In this document: piece by piece, positions 55,447-64,000 of the stretch
How the letters are laid out: each line of letters opens with the position of its first letter
Position numbering within the stretch: position 1 is the first letter of the stretch
Assembly: GCA_030734395.1 (NCBI GenBank)
Contig: JAUZTG010000048.1
Location: forward strand, 1,364,001 to 1,428,000
DNA length: 64,000 nt
Direction of reading: 5' to 3'
Source of the DNA: Sarocladium kiliense
Taxonomy: Eukaryota; Ascomycota; Sordariomycetes; Hypocreales; Sarocladiaceae
Made by a program: the position numbers and the translations under genes
Notes under the pieces: model-generated
Told to the model about the DNA's origin: nothing
The model's database searches: none
What the model saw: the letters and a program-made list of their open reading frames with translations, nothing else

Positions 55447-56607
55447 ATGAGACCTCTTGACTTCCTGACAAAGCTTCCTCTTGTAGCTTCGGCTCTCTTT
55501 GGAGTCGGAGCGCAAGCTTGCGACGAATGCGACGATGTTGAGGACAGCTCGGTTCTCTGTGCTAGAGATAGAGTTCACCGACTTAATGTCCGGCAGGACT
55601 TGGGGAATCTCTTTCCCATTAGAGAATACCCTGATGAACAGAAGGCGAACGTCACCAGATATTTGACAGAAGCTCGCAAGTTGGCTAGAGATGATCTATG
55701 TGAGTCACAAGAACTTACCGCCCCATCATTCGCACCAGAATCGTGAACTAAGATGGTCACAGACGCTCATTTCAGTCATCGCTGCATTCTGAACCAAGTA
55801 TACCCAGAGCTGTCATCTCTTGCCCAATCAGGTGGTCTCGTCCGACCCTCTGAAGTCTTCAAAGGTGTTTACTTTGTCGGCACAACCGCCGTTTCCGCCT
55901 GGGCCATCGATACCGGCAAGGGCCGGCTTGTCATTGACACAATGAACAACGCAGCCGACGCCGAGGGAATTATCGTTCGTGGAGTCGAATCCTTCGGATT
56001 CAAAGGCGAGGACATCAAGTGGGTTCTCATCACGCATGAGCATGGTGATCACTTCAATGGCGCCCGCTGGCTGCAGGATACTTACAATCCGGCATTCATC
56101 GCTTCCGACGCCACCTGGAAGGGCATGGAGGGCAACGATCGAGCTCCAGTGAAGAACAGCAAGTCCATCGTCACCGGTGAAGGAGACAAGGTCAAGTTTG
56201 GCACGGTGACTTTCACGTTCCATGTCACACCCGGCCACACGCCCGGCACGCTGTCATTCTTCTTCCCCGTTGTAGACCATGATGGGTCTAAGCACACCGT
56301 CGGCTTCTTCGGCGGCCTCGGTCTTCCAAGAACAGCTGCTGACCAGTCGACTCAGATCCAGTCGTTGCAGCGGTTCTCGCAGCTTTCGAAGCGGGCTCCA
56401 GCTGATGTCCTGATGGCGAACCACCAGCTCCAAGACCGGTCTATTTACCACTTCGACATCTTGGCGCATCGTGAATGTAAGGGAAGGAAATGCAACACCC
56501 CGAATCCTTTTGTGTTGGGAACAGAGGCTCATTCGCGGTACTTTAATGTTCAGGCTTTATGTGTGAGGACGTATGGGGCAAGACTGGGGCTTTCGCTGTC
56601 TGTTTAG
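55447..56607 (+). CDS. Secreted metallo-beta-lactamase-fold hydrolase
   Basis: An MBL-fold protein with a probable N-terminal signal peptide. Exons: 55447-55699 and 55799-56607, 353 residues. The start codon is preceded by GCCACC, a good translation context. Residues 1-24 (MRPLDFLTKLPLVASALFGV) are a signal peptide ending GAQA before Cys-rich CDECDD. The MBL core has VYFVGTTAVSAWAIDTGKGRLVIDT, the HEHGDH metal motif at about residue 180 and the third-site His in VTPGHTPGTLS. The position where most relatives have a bridging Asp reads FFGGLGLP, so the second metal site may be incomplete. The substrate is unknown; ascomycete relatives are annotated only as MBL hydrolases. The second exon acceptor (CCAAG) is the weakest call. 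Extracellular location is inferred. Confidence 0.82.
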
Positions 56608-57446
56608 CAAATGAAGGAGTCACGATATAGGGCAGGTCCTTTCGTCGTCCTTGATAGATCATCTTGTGAGAAGCCGAATATTCATAGAGGCGCCTAGGGA
56701 CATAGCCGCGGCCATTAGGCTTGTAGACGAATACATTCTCCCACAAGCGCTCTCTGTGAAAAAAGGTCTTCCCCCTTCATGGCCAGCCACCAGGACCAAG
56801 CACATAATGGAAGAAAAAGAGAGTGACTGTTGTCATGTTTGTAAATCAAAAATTATGCCCTGGTTGTAACGGCCCCTTGGAAGAACCCTCAGGAAATTTT
56901 GGCTTGTTCTGTGGTGTGACAATCTCACCCGGGAGAACCCGGCCAGTTGTCTTGAGACTGGGTAGCCCAACAGACTTGAAGCATGAGGAGAGGAAAGAGG
57001 AAGAAGCGAGAAGATCTAGAAGCTGGAAGCGGTGGTCGTTTATATAACCCTGGAGGCCGTCAGTGTCGTATAAGCGCTTCGTAGGCACCAGTGAGGGCCA
57101 GTCAGCCGCAATGGTAGAATCGCAGAGGCCAGTGTTGCTACAAGCTAATTTGCGATATTTCATCTGACTCATACTACTGACAGAGTCAATCCCACACCAA
57201 ATACATCATAATGTACGGAGTAGATAACTAAGGTATCCCGATCCCCAACCACGCGCACCCGAGACTTCCAGTCTGAGAGTCGAGGGTCTCGGGCTTAGCG
57301 AGGCTGGAATGGGCTGCGGTAGCGGGGCACCGGCGCTAAACCCGCTGCGTGAGTTTGACTTGCGACCTTGGCGACTTTTTCTTCGAGCTCTCGACTTTTT
57401 CCCCCACGACTGGCCCATCCAATCGCCATACACAACAACCGTCGCA
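56608..57446. other. Intergenic, promoter of TRM4
   Basis: About 0.8 kb between tandem genes. A direct repeat CGACTTTTTC occurs at 57372-57381 and 57392-57401, just upstream of the TRM4 start. No gene was seen. Confidence 0.5.
57372..57401 (+). promoter_or_regulatory. Direct repeat of CGACTTTTTC before TRM4
   Basis: Two identical 10-bp copies with starts 20 bp apart, ending about 45 bp before the ATG. They are likely core-promoter or 5' leader elements; the function is not known to me. Confidence 0.4.
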
Positions 57447-60079
57447 ATGGGCAAGAAGAACTTCCGAGTAAGTCGCAAGAAGATTCCAATTGAGCTGCTG
57501 CATCGTCACTAACAGCCTTGCGCAGGGTGGTAAAGGTGGCGGTGGACGAGGCGGTGGTCGCGGTGGTGGTAGACAGGGTGGTGGTGGCTACAAGGACTAC
57601 CGCGACATTGTCAAGGAGAACGAGAACCTCCAGAAGTACTATGACACGCTCCTCCAGCTGCCTGAGGAGGAGAAGGCTCAGTACTGGGAGGCCTTGAGGC
57701 GCGAACTCCCCAACAGCTTCCGATTCTGCGGCTCCAAAGGGTGAGTAACACCAGTCCCCCTCCCACCATTGCGCCGGATCGCGCTGACTCTTGCCTTTCT
57801 CGCGCAGACACGCTCTCGCCGTCAAGCGACTTCTTCAGGTCCGATACATTCCCGAAATCACCAAGATCGAACACTTCGACGGTCGCCCTGTCCAGCCTCC
57901 GCAGCCCGTCAACTGGTACCCCGATGAGCTCGCCTGGTCGATGACCACGCCCAAGACCGTCGTTCGCAAGTTCCCCCCTTTCGCCGCCTTCCAGAAATTC
58001 CTCGTCTCCGAGACTAGTGTCGGAAACATCAGCCGTCAGGAGGTTGTCAGCATGATTCCCCCGCTGCTTATTGACTACAAGCCTGGCATGACTGTGCTGG
58101 ACATGTGCGCCGCGCCAGGAAGCAAGGCTGCGCAGCTGCTGGAGATGGTTCATCAGGGTGAGGAGGCGCGTGTGCGCAAGGTCTTGAGAGCGCATGCGAA
58201 GGAGGATGGTCTGGATCTGGGCGCTGAAACGCAAGATGAGGCTGAAGCCGACCTCGAGGCCGACCCTTCAGACGACGGCCGTGCTACTGGTCTGCTGATC
58301 GCCAACGATGCCGACTATAAGCGCTGCCACATGCTTGTCCACCAGCTCAAGCGTCTCTCATCACCAAACCTTATCGTCTCCAACCACGACGCTACTCAGT
58401 TCCCATCGATCCGCCTTCCCCAGAGGAACAAGAACGAGTCTCCCTACCTCAAGTTCGATCGCGTTCTCGCCGACGTGCCTTGCTCCGGTGATGGAACTTT
58501 CCGCAAGAACATCAACCTGTGGAAGGACTGGAACCCGGGCAATGCTCTCGGTCTGTACACCACCCAGGTGCGCATTCTCGTCCGTGCTCTGCAGCTTCTC
58601 AAGGTCGGCGGCCGTGTCGTGTACTCGACTTGCAGCATGAACCCCGTCGAAAATGAGGCTATCGTTGTGTCTGCCATTGAGCGCTGTGGCGGCCCCGAAA
58701 ATGTCGGCATTGTCGACTGTGAAGACAGACTCCCCGGCCTGAAGAGGTATCCTGGAATGAAGCAATGGACCATCATCGACAAGTCCTCAAGAATGTGGAC
58801 TAACTGGGAGGACGTTGAGAAGTTCGCTCAGGAGGAGAACAACGGTGTCATCCCCGGCAAGGTTGTGCAGGGCATGTTCCCTCGCAAGGCTGGTACAGAC
58901 CTTGCAGACCTGCCTTTGGAGCGTTGCATGCGTGTCTACCCCCACATGCAAGACACTGGTGGTTTCTTTATCACAGTCCTGGAGAAGAAATCCGACTTCC
59001 GTGCGAAGAATGAGAACGAGCCGGCGCCCACTGCAGAGAAGACGAATGGATCTGCCCAGGCTGAGAAACCCGAGGCTTCTAACGGCGAGAAGCCGGAGGC
59101 AACTCCTGAAGTCAAAGCGGAGGCCGAGGCCAAGCCAGAGGCAGATGTTGAAATGCAGTCTGCCCCCGCGGAGGAGGCCAGCGCAAACGGCAACAAGCGT
59201 CCTCTGGAAGACTCTGAGCCTCAAGAACAGCCGCCTAAAAAGGCTAAGGTCGAAGACGACGGCACCACGAAGACCGAGGAGGAGAAGCCAAAGGAGTCTG
59301 CGCCAGCCCCCAAGGCCCGTCGCAACGGTCCTATCGAGGAGCCCTTCAAGTTCCTCGACCCTTCTCACCCTGTCATCCAAAACATTAAGGAATTCTACCA
59401 CCTCTCTCCACGCTTCCCCGACGACCGCTACATGGTGCGCAACGAGATGGGCGAGCCAGCCAAGGCCATCTACTACGTTACTTCCCTCATGCGCGACATC
59501 CTTACCGAGAACGAAGGTCGTGGTATTCGTTTCATCCACGGCGGTGTGCGCATGTACATGAAGCAGGATGCGCCATCCGCTGATGTCTGCCGCTGGCGTA
59601 TCCAATCAGAGGGTATGCCCATCCTTCAAGGCTACGTTGGCGAGCCTCGCGTCGTGCGCCTCCGCAACAAGGAGACCCTCCGTCGTCTTCTCATCGAGAT
59701 GTTCCCCCGTATCCAGGGCGATCACTGGAAGAGCTTCGACGAGATCGGCGAGAGAGTCAGGGATGTAGGCATGGGCTGCTGTGTTCTCCGTGTAGAGCCT
59801 GAAGGCGATGACCCAGACTTCTCGGAGAGGATGGCGCTCCCATTGTGGAAGAGCGTGCACTCGTTGAACCTGATGCTTCCGAAGGAGGACCGGTCAGCGA
59901 TGCTGTTGAGGATTTTCAACGATACTACCCCGTTGGTGAATGCCCAGCTGAACAAGAAGCAGGGCGGCGTGGGAGAGAAGCAGGAGGAGAAGGTGGAGGA
60001 TGCGGCTGCGAAGGAGGGTGCTGAAGAGGAGGTTGGTGAAGAAAATGTAGAGGATCTGCCCACGCCTGAGGAGGCTTGA
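57447..60079 (+). CDS. NCL1: tRNA (cytosine-5-)-methyltransferase TRM4/NCL1 (NSUN2 family)
   Basis: Installs m5C in several tRNAs using SAM, mainly in the nucleus. Exons: 57447-57467 (MGKKNFR), 57526-57740 and 57808-60079, 835 residues. A Gly/Arg-rich stretch (residues 8-27) follows the start, then YKDYRDIVKENENLQKYY, an NSUN2 hallmark. The Rossmann core has LDMCAAPGSKAAQLLE near 173, the motif IV cysteine in DVPCSGDGTFRKN near 299 and the catalytic cysteine in TCSMNPVENEA near 353. A lineage-style insertion rich in Ala, Glu, Pro and Lys spans about 479-586 and includes PPKKAKVE, a likely nuclear signal. The C-terminal domain with FHLSP-like YHLSPRFPDD and RIQSEGMPIL is normal. The gene is convergent with MTG2, 190 bp apart. 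Confidence 0.96.
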
Positions 60080-60269
60080 TCAGGTTTCTTCGTTGTGGAG
60101 GAAGAAAAAAAGCAATTGATGAATGGATAGAATGGGTTCTTGTAATATTACATTGGCGCTATCAAGTATATTGGGCTATGCCTCTGCTTTTGTACATGCG
60201 CGTGATATCCTACACATCTGCCTTCTCAAGCGTGTCTCTTTTACATGGTGTACATGAGTACCAAGTACG

Positions 60270-62144
60270 TTACTCTGCCAGCAGTCCTGCCACCCAGTGC
60301 ACAATACGATCAGTTCCCTGCCCATTGATGGCACTGACAGGAATCGCACGACAATCTCTTGTCCACGCGTCATCTTCCGCGCCGCTTGGGTGTGGCACTT
60401 CGCCCTTGGTGACACTTTCGAGGTATTTCTGGAGCTCCTTGAAGTTCTCTTGTGTGTCAGGCAAGTCCGCCTTGGTTGCAACCACAAACCACGGCTTACC
60501 CGCAATCTCTTGCACGGACGTTGCATTGCTGGCTGGAGCTGGGCCAGATGGGTTCATGAGGTTGACTGTGCCAGAATCTGCAGAGGCGACATCCCAGTCA
60601 ACGAGACTGTCGACCTCGCGTACGCGTTCCTCATCTTCTCGCATCTGAGCATAAAGGCCGACTTCCCGCCATAGAGCATTGAGGGCATTCACTGCGTTGC
60701 CAGCGCTGAGATCAACAACAAAGGCAAGAACTCCAGCTCGCTCAACATGGCGAAGGAAGGCGATACCGAGACCTTTGTCGAGATGAGCGCCTTCGATGAG
60801 ACCGGGGATGTCCGCGATAGTGAAGCGCGTGCGGGGACCTGACTCGGCATCGTCTGTAGGCGAGAGCGATGGTTTTAGGTTCACAGTAGGTCGTCCTGAG
60901 TACTTGTCCAGTACGACCGTGCCGATATTGGGCTGCAGCGTTGTGAATGCCCAGTTGCCCACTCGGGTGCGACTGTTCGTGATGGCTCTGAGGAGAGTGC
61001 TTTTCCCCGCGTTGGGGAGCCCGACAAGGCCAACATCAGCCAGAAGCTTCAGCTCCAGCTCAATCTTCATAGTGACCGCATCGTCGCCCTTGGTAGCGAA
61101 GATCGGCTTGGCAATGGAGCGTGATGTGAAATGCGGGTTACCAAGACCTCCAATACCGCCAGTTGCGAGAAGGTAGGGCCGTTCAGTGGGCCGCGAGAGG
61201 TCGAGATAGATAGGCGCTGGTGGTTGTTGTAGGATTCGATCGCGCCGTGGGAGGCGAGGGAACTCTGCAGACCTCATTTCGGTCTTGGACATGCCGGGAT
61301 GAAGAAGCCATTTCTCGCGTTGAGGGTCATCGGCATCCGGGTCCTCCTCTTCCTCTTCTCGTGGCTCCTCCTCCTCCTCCTCCCACTCCTCAGCCTCATC
61401 TTCTTCCATATCTTCGTCCATTGCCTTTCCTTCAGTAGCTTCCGGAACCTCGCCTGCTTCGATTGCGGCCGCCTGCGCGGCTTCGCGGGCAAGGCGTTCT
61501 TTCTTCAGCTGTATGCGCCTGGCATCTTCCGCAATCCTCTCCTGCTTCTTGCGCTGTCTTTGAGCAGCTCGGAAGAGCTTGAAAATCTCTTCCTCCTCCG
61601 CCGCAGGATCGGTCCGCTCGATTTCCCGAACAATGGTACCCACAGGAACCGTGATGATGACATCCTCTCCACGGGTGCCACCCTTTGCGCTGCCTTGACC
61701 ATGCTTGCCACGGCCAGCTCGGACGAAGCGACGCCTGGACAGCTTGTGTAGAGATGTCTCACCATGAGCTGCCTGGATGTACACATTTCCACCAGCACCT
61801 CCATCGCCACCATTGGGAGGTCCATCTGGAAGAAATGCTTCGCGATGGAAGGAGACACACCCGTTACCTCCGCGACCAGCGTACAACGTCAGGACAGCTT
61901 TGTCTGCGAAGTTCGTGGCACCGTAATCATCAGGACGAGGGTTGAGACGGGACTCGGGAAGCTCGTTGACTGTTGAGGGTTTGTCGGAGTCGGGGGGCGT
62001 TGTTGATGATGCCCTACGAGCCTGACAGCAGTGGAGAGGTGCGAATCGAGTCGAGCAGCGTAAGAGCAGTGATGGATAGAGGAAAGGAAGAAGAGGGGCG
62101 ACAGGTCGGGACCCTTTGAAGGCCATTGTCAAGAAACTTTGCAC
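60270..62144 (-). CDS. MTG2: Mitochondrial OBG-type GTPase MTG2
   Basis: Assists large-subunit assembly of the mitochondrial ribosome on the inner membrane. It is a single exon of 624 residues; a second ATG lies at codon 7. The first about 50 residues are Arg/Ser/Leu-rich, a mitochondrial presequence. The Obg glycine-rich fold runs from FADKAVLTLYAGRGGNGCVSF through PPNGGDGGAGGNVY and GRGKHGQGSAKGGTRGEDV. A charged insertion of about 95 residues, first Lys/Arg-rich and then an almost pure Glu/Asp run, interrupts it before the Obg end and the G domain. G1 is GLPNAGKST near 367, G3 DIPG near 444, G4 TKAD and G5 SAING near 604. The insertion is unusual in bacteria but similar low-complexity inserts occur in fungal relatives. 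Confidence 0.93.
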   Translation of the reverse strand: MQSFLTMAFKGSRPVAPLLPFLYPSLLLRCSTRFAPLHCCQARRASSTTPPDSDKPSTVNELPESRLNPRPDDYGATNFADKAVLTLYAGRGGNGCVSFHREAFLPDGPPNGGDGGAGGNVYIQAAHGETSLHKLSRRRFVRAGRGKHGQGSAKGGTRGEDVIITVPVGTIVREIERTDPAAEEEEIFKLFRAAQRQRKKQERIAEDARRIQLKKERLAREAAQAAAIEAGEVPEATEGKAMDEDMEEDEAEEWEEEEEEPREEEEEDPDADDPQREKWLLHPGMSKTEMRSAEFPRLPRRDRILQQPPAPIYLDLSRPTERPYLLATGGIGGLGNPHFTSRSIAKPIFATKGDDAVTMKIELELKLLADVGLVGLPNAGKSTLLRAITNSRTRVGNWAFTTLQPNIGTVVLDKYSGRPTVNLKPSLSPTDDAESGPRTRFTIADIPGLIEGAHLDKGLGIAFLRHVERAGVLAFVVDLSAGNAVNALNALWREVGLYAQMREDEERVREVDSLVDWDVASADSGTVNLMNPSGPAPASNATSVQEIAGKPWFVVATKADLPDTQENFKELQKYLESVTKGEVPHPSGAEDDAWTRDCRAIPVSAINGQGTDRIVHWVAGLLAE

Positions 62145-64000
62145 ATGTGTTGCCTACTGCACGTTAGGGATTGGCACAGCAGCATCGAGTGACGGATCTT
62201 GGGAGCAGGCGCCTGGAACTTTTTCGATGCGCCAAAGGAATCATCGACTTTGCGATAAGATAAGGAGCATTTTCCCGATCGAGGCAGTGAGTGACCTGGG
62301 AAGTGCAGACGCCCCACAGCTGCTCGTTCTCTGAGAGTCACTCGACCATGGCTACTTTATCTGGCCAGGAGTTGAAATTGTTCATATGTCTGCAATTTGG
62401 ATTGTCGATTTCGTTTACTCTTACCGATGAGGAGTTCCAGTACCCGAACGAGGATTCAGATCGATATCATGGCAGTTTGCGCCGTGGTTGGCCCTAGGTA
62501 TCTATCGGAAGTACCGAGGAAGGAACACATAATGCCAGTTGTGATCCGCCTGCTTCCTGGTTGCCCCTTCTGTTGCTGGGCGGTGCCATCCAGGATTGTA
62601 GGTCCCGTCCCAGCATTTAGTATTAGTACAATTTGCCTCACGTGCTTCAGGCTCCTGTGCCTCAGTTCTGTCTTCAGCCATGCCCAAACAAAGTCCACTC
62701 CTCAGCCGAACTTGGGACTTCGGTGCACCCAACGACCCTGCTCAGCCTCGACTACCAAGGGTCCAAGCTCCGCTTCTTCCATGGCCCTGTGCTTCCATCT
62801 TGTAGCTTAAAACTCCATCCTCTCCCTCTTTCATCGTTGACCGACTTCAGCCCTCTCTTCGCTGCTTTTGTTCCTACACCTCCTAATGCTGCTTACGCCG
62901 GGGCCACACCTTGAGCGTGACCCCGTTTCCATGCAGCTCCCGTCCAGACTAACGGAGGCGACCTGTCGACCAAAATGCGGTGTACAGCACTGGTAATCAA
63001 CCCCCTCGCCTCTCCGCCGATGAGCTGTCCAACCCACCATCTTCCTGTCGGCAACCGAAGCAAGCCTCCTCCGCCAGGCCCTGCCACTCGTTATGCCCAC
63101 TCACTCGGCCGGGACCACTGATGTCGAGTATCGGCCCATCCCATCGCCACCAGGAAGTCTCTAGAAGGAGGTTGCTGGCCCGAATGGAATTTATGAGACC
63201 GCGACTTCGCCTGATTGATGCTGCCTCCCAGATGCAGCAGTAGGGATCTCGCATATTGGCCAATGGTCTGTGTTCGTGCCATCACCCTGGTAAATGGCGG
63301 CGGCCGCTTACACAGCGATACACCACAATGCGAACCGTGTCTCAAGACGCGACTACAAAGTTGTTTGCCATAACTAGGACGAAACACATGTTGTGGGAAG
63401 CACATCCGCGGCACGCTCAGGACAGCTAGCTGAGGTCCGCACCTTCAGTTACGGTGCCGATGCCAGCAACATCACTCACTGCCCGCGCGAGTCGGGCCAT
63501 GCATTGGGCAAGCCTGCATATGTTTCTTGGGCCCGCATTCGAGCCACGACAGCCGCATCTGCATCGACGCTCCCCCAACCCTCCTCTCATTCGATTTGCG
63601 TCCCCACACTCGGTTTTTCTTCTTTCCTGGCCTCTAAGACTCCCGGGATCCTCCTAGTCGAATGATCACTTGCGCTCGTTGACTCTGGTTCCCCACGTTG
63701 AATCCGTGCGAAGCATACGGCCCTCTCCGCATCGCCGCCCAAAGCTCTCTCCCAACATCTTCTCCCGTTCCAGCGCACGCAGCAAGACGCATCATCGCTC
63801 AATCTTCCATCTGCGACCCCCGCGCCCTCTCAGAGGTCTGAAGCGATTCTTGGGCGTTCGTGCAGCACCCTCGATCTTCTACTCGCGAACCGTCTCCCCG
63901 CCGTCTTCCTACCGACTCAACCGTCCTCATCTCATGGTTGCCACCACTGCGAGCCACCTCTAGGTCCTCCTCTTACCGCCTGTCAGTCCACCCTCCAAAC
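62145..64000. other. Right-edge region without a supported gene
   Basis: About 1.9 kb. The left end is the promoter of MTG2. The last 400 bp are pyrimidine-rich and resemble a 5' leader; ATG at 63931-63933 followed by a possible donor near 63961 could be the first exon of a gene running off the right edge, but nothing family-like is seen. Confidence 0.4.

Noticed and set aside
58787..59605. Minus-strand open frame of 272 codons opposite TRM4
   Set aside because: Antisense shadow of the methyltransferase gene, with no independent signals.

Overview
The window is eukaryotic nuclear DNA from a filamentous ascomycete (Pezizomycotina). Most genes carry short GT-AG introns of roughly 50-100 bp, several with TACTAAC-like branch sites. 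Gene types seen here are typical of this group: a Zn2Cys6 regulator, an AreB-type GATA factor with a C-terminal leucine zipper, a BLI-3 homologue, SVF1 and an inositol pyrophosphate kinase. A dothideomycete is my best guess, by inference from general gene style only. Twenty-four protein-coding genes are supported. No rRNA, tRNA, CRISPR array or intact transposon was found.

Layout. 0-5 kb: 5' part of a mitochondrial carnitine carrier (-), an MSC2-type zinc transporter (-) and an APH-like kinase that appears cut short by a nonsense codon (-). 5.6-11.7 kb: a dense housekeeping block of ALG1 (+), a UBE2G-type E2 (-), SNU23 (-), DPH5 (+) and glycerate kinase-like (+). 11.8-17.3 kb: an ECM11-like protein (-), an F-box-like protein (-) and a BLI-3 homologue (+). 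17.4-23.3 kb: an accessory-looking trio of nitrilase-family hydrolase (-), Zn2Cys6 factor (-) and divergent MFS transporter (+), with CGG-type dyads in the TF/transporter promoter. 24-34.2 kb: mitochondrial KHE-related protein (+), a small hypothetical protein (-), SVF1 (-), the GATA factor (+), a divergent histone H4 variant (+) and a membrane-anchored GNAT (-). 34.2-45.2 kb is gene-poor and holds only a MOSC protein (+). 45.2-64 kb: VIP1/PPIP5K (-), UTP21 (+), a secreted MBL-fold hydrolase (+), the TRM4/NCL1 tRNA m5C methyltransferase (+) and the mitochondrial GTPase MTG2 (-), then about 1.9 kb with no gene.

Functional themes are translation and ribosome biogenesis (DPH5, UTP21, TRM4, MTG2), protein modification (ALG1, E2), splicing (SNU23), and nitrogen or stress regulation (GATA factor, SVF1, BLI-3). 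The points most worth a second look are: the six-exon H4 variant with a rewritten tail and a 16-nt exon; nine GATA-factor sites packed into one intron of the GATA-factor gene; the nitrilase-regulator-transporter trio; the in-frame TAG in the APH gene; and a cluster of palindromes and an 8-bp tandem repeat upstream of the secreted hydrolase. Exon borders were placed by eye from splice signals and checked for reading-frame continuity.
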